Assembly: GCA_033782935.1 (NCBI GenBank) | Contig: JAWQEG010000495.1 | Coordinates: 186,001 to 250,000, forward strand | DNA from: Petrolisthes cinctipes | Lineage: Eukaryota > Arthropoda > Malacostraca > Decapoda > Porcellanidae | DNA length: 64,000 nucleotides | Reading direction: 5' to 3' | Part shown: positions 46,690 through 60,000 of the stretch, piece after piece | Numbering within the stretch: the stretch's first letter is position 1 | Layout of the letters: the number at the start of each line of letters is the position of its first letter | The notes under the pieces: generated by a model | What the model was told of the DNA's origin: nothing | The model's database searches: none | The model's input: only the letters and a program-made list of their open reading frames with translations | Program-made: the position numbers and the translations under genes

Positions 46690-48244
46690 GAGGGTTGATT
46701 CCACAGTGGTATTGGTTTGTTAGCTTCCCAACCCACCACACTTGTAAGGCTTCATTATTTTAGGGTTGATTCCACAGTGGTATTTGTTTGTTAGCTTCCC
46801 AACCAACCACACTTGTAAGGCTTCATTATTTTAGGGTTGATTCCACAGTGGTATTGGTTTGTTAGCTTCCCAACCAACCACAATTGTAAGGCTTCATTAT
46901 TTTAGGGTTGATTCCACAGTGGTATTGGTTTGTTAGCTTCCCAACCAACCACACTTGTAAGGTTTCATTATTTTAGGGTTGATTCCACAGTGGTATTGGT
47001 TTGTTAGCTTCCCAACCAACCACACTTGTAAGGCTTCATTATTTTAGGGTTGATTCCACAGTGGTATTGGTTTGTTAGCTTCCCAACCAACCACACTTGT
47101 AAGGCTTCATTATTTTAGGGTTGATTCCACAGTGGTATTTGTTTGTTAACTTCCCAACCAACCACACTTGTAAGGTTTCATTATTTTAGGGTCGATTCCA
47201 CAGTGGTATTGGTTTGTTAGCTTCCCAACCAACCACACTTGTAAGGTTTCATTATTTTAGGGTTGATTCCACAGTTGTATTGGTTTGTTAGCTTCCCAAC
47301 CAACCACACTTGTAAGGCTTCATTATTTTAGGGTTGATTCCACAGTGGTATTGGTTTGTTAGCTTCCCAACCAACCACACTTGTAAGGCTTCATTATTTT
47401 AGGATTGATTCCACAGTGGTATTAGTTTGTTAGATTCCCAACCAACCACACTTGTAAGGCTTCATTATTTTAGGGTTGATTCCACAGTGGTATTGGTTTG
47501 TTAGCTTCCCAACCAACCACACTTGTAAGGCTTCATTATTTTAGGGTTGATTCCACAGGTGTTTTTTTTTTTTTGTTTTTTTTTTTATCTTTCGACACTG
47601 GACATAGGCTTCATCAAGCCTGTTAGCGTGGCCCAGGTCAACTGCTGCTCATACACACACGTCACGACTTCCGAACTGGTACCCAGCCACAGAGGGAGGG
47701 AAGTGAGGGTAATTCCCAAATACTGCAGCTGTTATGGTACCAGTGAGGGTGTTTTACAACGTTCAGTGGCCTTGTAGTTAGTGCCTGATACTCAAATCGG
47801 AAGAGTAAATATTCTCAGGCCCTCACCTGAGAGGATCGATCTCCCGATCTCCAGGTTACGAGTCCAGAACACTAACCACTCGTTGTTAGCTTCCCAACCA
47901 ACCACACTTGTAAGGCTTCATTATTTTAGGGTTGATTCTACAGTGGTATTGGTTTGTTAGCTTACCAACCAACCACACTTGTAAGGCTTCATTATTTTAG
48001 GGTTGATTTCACAGTGGTATTGGTTTGTTAGCTTCCCAACCAACCACACTTGTAAGGCTTCATTATATTACAAAAGCTGAGTATCCACATTCACAAAATC
48101 TATCCAACAGTTAAATAATAATAAACACTGTATAGTTTATTCACCAAATTCATTAAATAATTCACCCATAAGTCATCTACACGGCTAATATTCTTTCGTT
48201 TGCGTGCTTACAAACCAATACCAACCACTGTGGAATCGACCCTA
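46690..48244 (+). repeat. MITE family S with terminal unit amplified about 14-fold
   Basis: About 12 head-to-tail 71-bp units (TGATTCCACAGTGGTATTGG ... CTTCATTATTTTAGGG) from 46,690 to 47,552. A SINE insertion follows, then about 2.5 further units, then the unique interior and the intact right end of the MITE (CACTGTGGAATCGACCC-TA, 48,244). The expansion is therefore inside one element with both ends preserved. The orientation is opposite to the main array. Confidence 0.9.
47553..47884 (-). mobile_element. Full SINE inserted in the family S array
   Basis: On the minus strand: a tRNA-like head (GAGTGGTTAGTGTTCTGGAC; GATCGATCC as B box), a body, then the GTTCGGAAGTCGTGACGTG and GATGAAGCCTATGTCCAGTG module and an A-rich tail. 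About 11 bp of the array unit are missing at the insertion point, and no target duplication is seen. Confidence 0.75.
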
Positions 48245-48479
48245 AGAGTAGGTCTCAGTTGGGTTACAAAGTTGAGTTACAAAGTTGGGTTACAATTGCC
48301 TGTTATTATTTGGAGTGTGTTGCATGATAACGAATTAAATATTACATACTGTTATCATTCTTTGAGTATTAATATCCGTTGAGTTAAAGAGGTACGTGGG
48401 CCTGACTTACCCATGCAGAGAGGAAAGTAGTAAAGAACCTGTCAGTTTTTATATTCCTTTTTGGTGGTATCATAGAAGT

Positions 48480-48482
<3 letters not shown>

Positions 48483-48556
<74 letters not shown>
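48483..48556. repeat. AT microsatellite
   Basis: (AT)n of about 74 bases. The region from 48,245 to 48,780 otherwise holds no gene I can support. Confidence 0.95.
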
Positions 48557-48558
<2 letters not shown>

Positions 48559-49029
48559 TCTTTTAGGCAGACGAGGTTGAAGGAAATGGCTTGTTCTGCA
48601 TTTATGAGTTTTTTATTTATATTTTCAACCTCGGGACTGAAGCTTCGAGATGTTGGTTGGTTCACATGTTTGTTTATACACGTCATAATAATCATGATCA
48701 ATATAGCCGAACAATATTCTATCAGTTACTTCACAATCTATTCTAAATTACCTTGGTATATAAATAATGGATTATGATTTATGATGGATCCCATTTTACC
48801 CAAAGTTAAGGCATATTTATCAACACATATTGATATTGACTTGGTAACCGTCCACTATCAGCCAGTCAGTCAGGTGGTTTCTTATTTCAGTCTGGCAGCT
48901 GTACTCCCCGTCCCCTCCCCTTTCTCCCTCCATCAGTCCCTCCTAACGCCTCCCCCTCCCCAGTACTCTCACCCTCTCCCCAATAACTCGCCGGGTAGAA
49001 ACAATCGTGGATGTTCTTGTCTGGGTGAT

Positions 49030-49900
49030 GGTGGTGTTTCCCTTCCATTAGCTCTGGACTGGACTTCACCGATATGCTCCACTCTGCTGCTTTCAACTCT
49101 GTCCCTGTACCCAGGGTGGCTGACTTTATTCTCTGTGAATACTAGCCATCAACCACAGGGCTAGAAAAAAAAATTGTTGTAGGATCTGGTCACTTTCTAG
49201 TGGATTTGACGAGATCTGTCTACATGGATTAAAAATCCATGTGATGTGTACTGCAACCGGAGGCTCCTTTCTTTCTCCACTGCTGTGTGGACCGTCAGCA
49301 CACGGGGGTGCATTATCCCTTTGCATGCAGCAGTGTAAACTCCTTCCCCTGTATGGTACCTTCAGGGCTGGTCTCATGGAAGGCCCCACTTGTAGCTCTT
49401 GTGGTAACGTGGACGTGGTCCCACATCACTGGCTGAGGGATCAATCTTCCTGGGGGTTGGAGGCCCCAAGTCTCCCTGGTCCAGTAAGCTCTGGTCCCAT
49501 TTCCCTGCGATGTGCTTCGGTAGCCCAGGCATATACAGTAGGGCCAGCCCCTCCTTTATTATAATTTGATTTTTCACTGCAACCAGAGTGTACCTGGGGT
49601 CTGTGGGGCAGGAGGCCATTCTGTCCAGGGACAACAACAACAACAACAACTCTGTCCCTAAAAATTCTGGCCACTTTCCCAAACGCCTTCCCATGTGGGC
49701 GTCGATGGGAATGAGTGGGCTGATGCCCTGGCTAAGGCTGTGGCATCCAGTGTTCAGCCTCCTGCCAGGCATCAACCCGTACCTGCTGTAGACCTCCGGC
49801 CCTACATAGATGTTGCCGTTCGTTGATGCTTGCAGGCCAGATGGGACGCTGTCTGGGCTAACAAGCTGATGGCATGTTCCTTGATACATCACATAAATCC
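49030..49900 (+). pseudogene. Rearranged LINE fragments
   Basis: Three pieces. First, 49,040-49,110 resembles LINE A downstream of its endonuclease (ATATGTTCCACTCTGCTGCT at 29,630). Second, 49,240-49,440 encodes GTFRAGLMEGPTCSSCGN, like the Cys-rich end of LINE ORF2. Third, 49,648-49,890 starts as LINE A linker (SVPKNSGHFPK) and passes directly to an RNase H end (SHVGVDGNEWADALAKAV). The order shows deletion of reverse transcriptase and rearrangement. No intact frame. Confidence 0.6.
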
Positions 49901-50155
49901 TTCTTTAAGAACAAACCAAACTCATAACAACAAAAACACTGTTAAGGACACTCAGCAAAAGGCTTCACCTCAAAAGATGTAGGGTTGATGTTAATGCGAT
50001 CTGGGATATGAGAGCCATAGAATGCGAAGATGATCATATTTTTACTGCTGTTCATCTTTGTTTCTCGTTGGACACTATCAGGGCACATAACAAGAATGTC
50101 TTCTTCTAAGAATTCATACAGGTCCTCATTGTAAACACGCCCTTTGCTACAATTA
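49893..50155 (-). pseudogene. LINE ORF1 fragment with an empty TTAA site
   Basis: Minus-strand reading: KGRVYNEDLYEFLEEDI, VMCPDSVQRETKMNSSKNM, AFYGSHIPDRININ, SFEVKPF. It is homologous to LINE A ORF1 at 27,620-27,800. It contains GATG-TTAA-TGCGATC at 49,987-50,001, the unoccupied form of the site filled by a MITE at 51,826. Confidence 0.8.
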
Positions 50156-50306
50156 TTATTGATTGATTAACACTGCACAGAAAACATGTCGTTTTCCATG
50201 ACTTAAACACTCTTCGTTTGTTCTTCAAAACTGTCATCCATCAACTCTGAAATACTGGTAGGTTATTTCAGTGCAGGAAAACGATCATCATAATAAACTA
50301 CATTAA

Positions 50307-50467
50307 TTAAGGTGATAATTCTTTTTTGGTACATGGGAGTGCCATGATTCCTCCAAAGTATGCTAGGAAACAGGACCAGAAGAGCAAAAATAATAGTGTT
50401 CTGCTGCTTGCAATAGTTTGGAGGATTCGGTTGCTCCAGATTTACCAACACAGAACTTCCCCCTTAA
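50307..50467 (+). mobile_element. TTAA MITE T1 copy
   Basis: TTAA at 50,307-50,310 and 50,464-50,467 with the full family core. Confidence 0.85.
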
Positions 50468-50778
50468 GTTAAGAAACCTTTATACTTTGTTAAGCCACAA
50501 AAAACTCGTTTGTGTTTGTGGACCCTAGATTTTTCTGAGTGATTTTCATTATTCTATCAATGTAAAATCTAGTAATAATGTAAGTGCATGAAAGTAAAGT
50601 TATCAATGTAATTTAATATTATACCAGCCAAAAAATAATGACTGGAGGAAAATCATCTGCTTGTATGACACCAGCTCTCAGACCAGACTAAAATAAAATG
50701 TCCTCCTCTAAAATTTTTGCTTACATTTTAAGCCCTAAAATGGATAAAATAATAACCATTTTTTTTAGTATATTCAGA
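50468..50778. promoter_or_regulatory. Upstream region of the receptor gene
   Basis: AT-rich, no element recognised. CCATTTTTTTTAG (to about 50,768) just before the first ATG pair would fit a 3' splice site, so the start codon may lie in a second exon behind an untranslated one. No promoter motif can be assigned with confidence. Confidence 0.25.
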
Positions 50779-51039
50779 ATGATGCTGTCAGAAGGAGTAC
50801 ACAGTCATCCTAAATACAAGAGTCAGATTGTTTCTCGCCTGGCATTGCTCTTAACAGTATTCCAACTGTTAATAGCCCAATCCCACATCACCCAAGCCAA
50901 CGATGCTGCCTTGGCTACTCTGGTGAAGAGTGTGGTGACCCATGAACTGAGTGACTGTCTGCTGGTAGTGATGTGGGATGCTGCAATGAAAGGCTCCAGT
51001 GTGGTAGCCATTGTCACTACCTTCCCTAACGTTAAGCAG
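50779..51039 (+). CDS. Receptor exon 1: signal peptide and start of amino-terminal domain
   Basis: Tandem ATGs at 50,779 and 50,782. About 25 residues in comes a hydrophobic stretch LALLLTVFQLLIAQ that fits a signal peptide core. The mature part begins near SHITQANDAALATLVKSVV and includes CLLVVMWDAA and VVAIVTTFPNVKQ. The donor CAG-GTAACT follows at 51,040, phase 0. The frame is open upstream to 50,698, but the upstream residues lack a better start. Confidence 0.7.
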
Positions 51040-54000
51040 GTAACTAATTGGTTTACCATTACATTAGCAAGGTTATTTATCATTATGAGTAGATTTTGCA
51101 ATAAATATAAATTCCTACCATGCCTCTCAAGACATATTTAAATTGGTCATGTTCTACTAGTAGTTTGATGACATCTACTATATTAATTTCAGACCCTAAT
51201 GAGGCATCGTTTTTCGCAGATATCTTCTAAACAAACAGATGGATCAATATGACATATTGGCACAGTTTATTTGACACACACTCCTAATATATGTCACTAC
51301 TGTGTACCGCCAAGTGGGTTTAATTAAGGGGAGGTTCTCTTGTTGGTGAATTGGAAGGTTTGTGATTCCTCCAAACTGTGCCACGAAACACATCCATTAT
51401 TAGTACAGTTGGACACATGAATGGGTGGTACAGCCCAAGTGAAAGATGGTCAATTTCTGCCAATATCAAGTTCCTTAGTGCCAAATAGGAGACATCAGGG
51501 GCAGAAGTCAGTATTGAGGATGGTAATAAAAAACAAGTACCTGATAATAGACACTGGTTACTCAAATGGGACAAGTATCTTTCACCTGGGCTGTACCACC
51601 CATTCATGTGTCCAACTGTACCATTGGGGGCATCTCTAAACTATGCCACGAAACACATCCATTATTAGTACAGCTGGACACAGGAATATCAAGAGCAGTA
51701 CAATACTAAACTGTGAACGGTTTGCACAGTTCTTCCTCACATGACCAAACTCATAACAACACAAACATTGTAAAGGAAGCTCAACAAAAAAGCTTCACCT
51801 CTAAAGAGTTACGGTAGGGTTGATGTTAAGGTGGTAATTCGTTTTTGTTACATTGGAGTGTCTTGATTCCTCCAAAGTATGCCAGGAAACAAGACCAGGT
51901 GAGCAAAAATAATGGTGTTCTGTTGCTTGGAATAGTTTGGAGGATTCAGTTGCTCCAAATTTACCAACATTGAATTCCCTCCTTAATGCGATCTGGGATA
52001 TGCGAGCCATAGAAAGTGAGGATGATCACAATTTTACTGCCTTTCATATTTGTTGCTGGTTGGACACTATCAAGTCACATAGCAAGACTGAGTGTCAGTC
52101 AGAGAGTTACTGCTTTTACTGCAGGGATGCTCACCCCCTACGTTCTCGTCAATGTAAGATGTACAGTACCTCCTCGAGCAGGATATCCTTCACTTGGCTA
52201 ACACACAATTCATCAGCATTGGTAGTGCCAGACAACAACTCTACTACAGGGGACAGAAGGATGGTGGTGTGAAGACATACGCCTCCTCCCTTCGACCTCA
52301 TCATTCCAAGTCGACAACATCTAAATCGGTTGCAGCATCCTCTCAACTCTCTCAAGAAACAGCTGCTTCTTACTCTGGTGAGAACGTTTCTACGGTTTCA
52401 CTACATAATAGTTTCTCTGTCTTGGAAACTGTATCAGACATTGGGGAGGAGCCTTCTTCTTTGCTATACTTTCCCTCACTCTTGTAGGTTAGATAGAATA
52501 GCAAAATCAATCAGCCTCGTAAGGACCAGTAGGTGTGTTGCTGTTTGAATGTCCTTTGTATTCCTTTGTCTTCATTGTGGTGACCCTTCAACTGATGACA
52601 ATTCTCACTACTTTCTCAGGCTTTAACTAAAGGTGTCCATATTGTGGGTTATTGAATTTTACACATGACAGCTATTTTTTTATAGTACACAACACTTGCC
52701 TACAATAACATACACATAACTAGTAGGGAATTACATAACCGTTGATAGTAGGTACCCAAGTCCTGTTATCGTAAACGTACAATCGAAGTCAATAATAATC
52801 ATCCACATATGGGTAACTCAGACAATATAATTATTATCTAATATTTTCACGTTCACATTATAATGTAATCGTTTTAAGTAGTGCGTAGCTGCTTGTTGTA
52901 AATTAATAGACGGTACTTACCCTATTTATTGGAAAGTTAATCAGCTAAGAAACAGAGGGAAACTGTCAAACTCTTACCCGAGTTACCCCTATATGGATGA
53001 TTATTATTGACCCCGACTGTACACGCGCAGTAGACAACAACGACAGAGTTACATTCACGACTAGACAGAACGAGGTACACAAACTATACATGTTACTATT
53101 ACATGGTTACTCTGCCTATATATCCTGTGTTTCCGTGCTTAATATACGTCAGAAAGAACATATGTGTTTTACAGAACCTTATGCTATACATTAACAACCC
53201 ACATGGCAGTGAAGTAGTGGCGTAAAGTGCGAGTGAAATTCAGTGATAATCGTGTGAGACTCCCTCAGGACGCCATTAAGGGGAGATTAAGTCCTCTACC
53301 AAGTGACTCACTGTATTTTACCGGGATTAACACTGCTTCTTCCACTATTCTGTGAGTGTTTATAGTGCCTACAGTGATCTACAGTTGTGCAGTGATAAGT
53401 GACAGTGTTCAGTGCCTTAATACAGTGCCATTAATAACCATACTTCATGTGTTTGATTATGTTCTCGTGTGTACAGTCAAACGAGCATACATTCTCATAC
53501 AAGCAAGACAGAGAGAGAGAGCGTGGTGCATCCTCTCCCTCTCATTATTGTTGGGTAACTAAGGAGACTTAGGAGAGGGTCGGGTCACTCGGATTCTCGG
53601 AGCAGTGTTGCCACTTTTGCCACAAGGAATTCCCACGTATTTATATAAATTTTTCCACAGATTCCAACACACAAGATATTCACGGGGTCCCACAAATTTC
53701 CCCCACAAGATGTTTTAAAAAATGAATATGTTTTCCTTTCAACTTACCGAGGTATGTGAAGACTACAGGCATCCAGCAGACAACATCTACTTCTTTATTA
53801 GTCTTCCTCTAGGGTTACCAATTCGCCCGCTTCATTTGTGGTTGTGTCCTTTGCATTGAAGTTCTTTATCATTTCACTTGTAGGTTCAAAGTTCACACAT
53901 GTTCGTGACTGAAGCTTGAGTCCATACTTTATCTGCAACACAGTTCTTCCACACTCCGAACATTCAAGCTGTTTCTAAGCTTTAAATTGAGTGTACTACA

Positions 54001-57000
54001 TTCATTTGAGAGAAGATTCTTTCGACCGAAGCAGCCTGCCACATTTTGTTCTGTGCAACTTTAATGCCTTTAAGACATGCAGATTTTTTTGTCCAACTGA
54101 GGCAATAATTCCCCTAGAGGCCTAGATGATCAATGGAAAGGTTTGAGGAGTGAGTCCCTGAACGCGACACGACTTCATTTTACAGTGATGTTGTGTTATT
54201 GTTACGATCGTAGCAAAAAAGAAATTTTGTGTTGGTAATTCTGGAGTAACTGAATCCTCCAAACTATTCCAAGCAACAAAACGCCATTATTTTTGCTCTT
54301 CTGGTCCTGTTTCCTGGCATACTTTGGAGGAATCAAGGAGCTCCAATGTAACAAAAGCGAATTACCCCCTTAACTTTCAGATTTCACGACTAACATATGG
54401 AGACTCCTACTGTTGTAGAGAAAATGTTGAGTGGGTAGTGCAGATGTACTAGAAATATGCTACGAACATGATCATGTGTGTGCTGATTCCGAATATGTAT
54501 TTAGTTTTGCTGTGCAACGCATTGTTTTAGCATGATACTAAAATATACAGACATATACACTCTGTTTTAGAGAGAAAAGTTGAAGTTTTGACAAAAATAC
54601 ATATCATATTTCCAGATCATATATAATGTGTGTAATTTCGCCTTAGGTGGTTGAAGTTGGTGGTTGGGCTGACTCAGGGTTGGAGGGTGTGGTTTGGAAC
54701 TGGGGTGGATTGTGTCGAGCCTATATCCTCCTTCTTGCCGACCCAACCCCTCTTCTCCATCAAGCATCTAAAGCCCCTCACGACCACTGGGACTACAGAG
54801 GCCGATGGGTGATAGTAGGACTGAAGAGAGATCATCTGGAAGCACTCTCTCTTACCACCAAGGGCAGGAAGACAAATCATCTCGTTGGTATCGTCAAGGT
54901 GAGTGTATGTTAGCTGGTGACTTCATGGTAAATAGGCATTAGGATAAATAAATGTTTTTGTTTTGCTGCGTGGATGAGACCCAGTGAGGACGCAAACCAA
55001 GTTTATCAATGTCACGCAAGATTACATTTTTAATACGGAATTATATAAGCACGGTAGGTACAGCCACAATCAAATATCCACCGACACTTTCCTTCTATCG
55101 TGTAAATATCTTGGTAATAAAGAACAACACGTGCATGATTTTGCAGCACCTCATAATAATAATAATTGAGGGGGTTGAGTTGACGTAAGGTGTTGTTGTA
55201 TGATTATATTTTGATATGATACTGATTTATTTGCACGATGGAAGGAAAGTGTCGGTGGTTATCTTATTGTGGCTGTACTTCACAGTATATCGATCTCTAA
55301 TCGGTGCATGCCACAATATTGTTGGCAACAAGTTGGCCTTTTACTTCGCTACCCATTATTGGATGGGTAAAGATCAGGTATCATTGTGGGCAGGGCCATC
55401 ACTATCTATATCATCTTCACGATTGGGCAAATCAGACGTCTATTTGTTTGAGACCTAGGTATAGTCCCAACGTACACTTGAAGCTGTTCTATTTGAAATG
55501 CTCTTAGTTTTTTACGATATCGGTATCATTAATCTAATATCTGCATCTGAATTAAGCACACTAGAGTATAGCTTTAAAAAAATCTGGGGAAGCTCTTACC
55601 CCTCACAGCACAAACTGATGTGCTTGGTCAGCCTATTCAGTGGTTTTATCAATGTAACTCTTTTGTACATTAACATGGTTCAGGGCTGGCACCATCTAAA
55701 TGGAAAGATGAATGTCCTTATGTTTATTGTTGACCAGGGAGGAAAGAGAGGGTGAAAATGTTCTCTGCTGTAGACAGAAACATAAACTTCGCCAGTGGGA
55801 GGACTTGGGCTACTCTGACCCAAACTTAATGGTATACAACTAGAATATTACCACACTGGATGATTATGTGAAAGTCTACACCGAACATCAAACTAAGTAA
55901 CTTAAAAATATTTAAATAGAATTACCTGTACGGGCAACAATTGTCACTATGCATTCGAAATTTGGAAAAATTTATTGATTGATTGATTGATCGATTGTTA
56001 TCAAACTAAAACAGTCATTGGAGACTATAAACCTTTGCCAAGGTTGAGGATCAACTACTCTGAAAGGGTTAGTCTCCCTCAAATCTCGTCACCAGCATCA
56101 GTGTGGAGGACTGCGAGTGACGAGAATTCTCGACAATGCAGTTTTAATTATGCACCGCATAACATGGGTGTCTCGGGTGATAACACTTATTTTGGGTTTG
56201 TAGGGAGTAGCCATAGTCCAACCAACCACTTCCTGACAGTGTTAAACTATTGTGGCTGTAACAGTGAGGGTGAAAGAATGTTTTTCCAGAGCTCCATTGT
56301 TTCCTGTAATTACCATATACATACTTAAAAGCGACAGTGACATAACATTTCATATTGTTGTGTTGAAAAACGTGATTCTGACATGTTTTATAACGAAACC
56401 AGTGTGAAAACGTACTTTGATATGTAAATACAGTGTAAAAGTGAATTTTGAGTTGCTGTCATTGTGAGGTGGCTACCCATCCTACAGATGTCCATTTAGT
56501 CTTCACAAGTACATGAGGAAACAGCTAAAGGTTTGTACTCCAATATCCTGTATCATTAATTTATGTAGCGTGAGTGGCTATTAGCCGTAAAATGTGTTGT
56601 TTACATTAGTGACCACGAGTGCGGGAGAAAGGCCCGCAAGACAGAGCTGCCATGGTAGATAGACCCGTGGCTAAGTGGTTAAAGAGGTTAACAAGTGGAT
56701 TAACTACTTTAAAGCTGTTGGTGTTAGTGCAGTGGGATTAAGTTAAGGTTAACACTGTCTTTTGTGTATATGTTTAGGTGATACACCAGGGTACTCATCT
56801 GACTGGTTGGGGTCAGATACTCATTAGATAAGCCACAATGTGTTCTGAGTTTCGACGGAGAACAACTGTAAGAATAAATTACTGTAATTCCTTATGGTTA
56901 ACTCTTCATTTCCAGTACTGTGTTGGTCAAAGAAATGTGAACTGAGAAAAATACAACTGATCTGTGACATCCTGTATAACTGTATACCTAGATTCAACAC

Positions 57001-60000
57001 AGGGCAAGAAAACCGCCAGGCAGCTGAGGTGACGTTACAATATATTAATTAGTAATACATTTTTTTCTGACACTAGCTAACGCTATATTTTCGTTTACCA
57101 GACAGAGGATGACAGCGGGCGTTACGAGGTGCTCCATAACCTCCTATACAACCACCGAATTCTGGAACGTGTCTTGTCGTACCAGAGCCACTCAGTTCGA
57201 TACAGCAGCAAGATCTACCCTGATATTCACATCACTGATGGTTCTCCCTCCAAGAATAATAATTCTCTGAGACATAAGGTGATGGGTCACTACAGCCCAC
57301 CACACAACATCACCTCAGTCAATCAGCAGAGTACGGTGTTCCCGGAGAAGACAAGAGACTTGAAGGGTACCATTATATCGGTGAGTTCATATGGAACTTA
57401 AAATGTTATATTTATTTTGTAATAATTTAGCCTCTGGCTATCACAGTGGTAGAGTGTGCGGCTGCAGTTTCTGTGGTCTAGCGTTCGGTATATATATACG
57501 AGAAAAGTAGCTCTTCGTCAACTGGATCTCTTTTTGGTACAGAGGACCACATGCTAGTTATCTAATGTTGATAATTATATATAATGAATATATTCAATAC
57601 CATATATGTAATTAATGTGTGTATTATTGATAATTACTTTTTTATCAAGACATAGTGGAAACTATTATCATATCAATCATAGTCTTAGAAACACTAACAC
57701 TCATCATCCCACACTGCTGTACAGTTGGCCAAGAAAAGACTGCAACCAAATTTGGTGGTGCGTGGAAATATCTGGCAACTGCTGCAAAGTAAACACTGGT
57801 ATTTTATCAATGGATCACTCAGAACTTACAACCTTTGTAAAGATGAATGTAATTAGCTGAAGCCAATAACATCCATCCATACAAAGGTTATAGGTTCTGA
57901 GTGATCTATTGATAAAATACCAGTGTTTACTTTGGAGCAGCTGCCAGATATTACCACACACCACCAAATTTGGTTGCAGTCTTTTCTTGGGCAACTGTAC
58001 GTATATTACACATAGACAGGAAATTTTATGTGCCATCACAGCACCACAAAAACAGCAAAAAGCGTGAATTGGTCCAATACAAGGAAACACATTAAAGCTC
58101 CTGACACTGACTTACTTGCACCATGAGAGGAAACACATTAAAGCTCCTGACACTGACTTACTTGCACCATGAGTAATGACTGCATTTATTCTATATTGAT
58201 GCATCACGAGTTTCTTTGTAGTAGTGAAGGGTTTGTGCTAATTAACCCCCAGAGTCCGGGCAGCGGGATTTCCCGCTCGGTCGACAGAGGCCGGGCAGCG
58301 GGAAATCCCGCTCTGTCGACAGAGTCCGGGCAGCGGGAAATCCCGCTTTTGGTAATTTATGGGGAAAAACGCCAAATTTGTCGGGATTTTTTTTGATCTG
58401 GCTATACTTCACCACCAGACCTTTTCATCCCCACATTCAATCAGTGTGTGCTTGACCGTGACAATGGCTGGTCGTAGTGAAGAAAATACGGGCTCGTTCG
58501 ATTCGGTGCATCCTACCGCGCTGCCAGGCGCACCCGCTCCTGTAACCTCCACTCCGCGGGTGCAACCAGCTAGATTGCGTCATGCACCTGCAAGGTTGTC
58601 AGATTCTGCAATAGGGCGGGAATTGGAGAATCTGGCAGACCTTTCATATGGGAGTGACGACCTGGACAGCTACTCTGATACTGAATGGCAAGCTGACGAA
58701 TCAACTGAGGAAGATGTCTGTGTAGCGGTGACTTCCATCACAGCTCTTCCCTCAACTTCAGCCTTGCATGATGTGTCAGAGGTTACAGCCCCTGTTGCAA
58801 TTCCGTCCACCAGTGGGGTGGGAGGTAGTTTGGGAGACACTCTCTTGTCTCCCATTCCTACAACATCTGGCGTGGGAGGCAGGAAGAGGTCTACTCCTGC
58901 TTCAACCTCCAAACCTCGCTACGTCTCCACTCCCATGGGCAAGAGGCCGAGGAGGAGGTTAGATTTTTCGTCTTCCTCTTCCTCGTCGGACGAGGATGCG
59001 TCGCAAATAGTGGTGGTAAGAGGGAGGAGAGTAGGAGTAAGAGGGAAGGGTAAAGGAAGGGGGAAGAGGACAAAGGCAGCTTATCTCTCCCCTACAGTTG
59101 ACCCTGATAGCCCGCCCCCCCGTGACCTGACGCCACCTCCCCCACCACCACACTCTCCCTCTCCTCTCGTGCCTGACGACTCACTCTCGCCTGCCCCTGG
59201 TACCGCTGCACCACCACCACCACAACAACAACGACAGCAACGCGGCGCACCTCGTCATAGACCCGCTGATCCCTATGTGTGGACGGATTGCGATGAATTT
59301 GCGCCTGATATACCTGCCTTTGACGACAGTCATTCAGGTATACAGGCCGCATTTCCCTGTCGTCAGAGGTCATCAATATTAGATTATTTCACTGCCTTTT
59401 TTGATATAATATTGATGACTTACATGATGCAGGAGATAAACACCTTCAAACAACTCTCTGTGCAACTCAGCAATAGACCAGGCAGGGAACATAGTAAGAT
59501 GTTGCAATGGGCTGACGTCGATATTGCTGAGTTGTATGTGTGGTTAGCTTTGACCATGATGATGCCTCATGTCAAGAAACATCGCCTCAAGGACTTCTGG
59601 AGCACACACGCCCTGATATCCACACCTGCGTTCGGGAAATACATGTCCAGGGACAGGTATAGGGACATTTTGTCCTACCTGCACTTCGCCCCCAACATGG
59701 GTCCACACCCGAACGACAGGCTGTGGAAAATTAGGCCAGTAATGTCTATCCTCCAGGAGAAAATACGAGCATTTTTTCGACCATTCCAGAAAGTGGTTAT
59801 CGACGAGTCTCTGGTGCTGTTCAGGGGAAGACTGTCCTTCATCCAGTACATCCCGTCAAAGAGGCATAGATTTGGCATCAAATTCTATGTCATCTGCGAC
59901 TGTAAGACTGGCTATGTGTTGGATTTTATACTCTATTCAGGTACGGATGTGGATGTCCCGGCCGACGACCCTCTTGGCTTCAGCGGGAGTGTTGTCAAGG

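Noticed and set aside
48781..49164. 127-codon ORF beginning MMDPILPKVKAYLSTHID
   Set aside because: Pro/Ser-rich with no domain; its second half overlaps a LINE A-like fragment.
50823..51101. 92-codon minus-strand ORF
   Set aside because: Antisense of receptor exon 1.
56570..56880. Possible solo LTR
   Set aside because: Has a TG start and AATAAA, but I find no matching target duplication or second copy.
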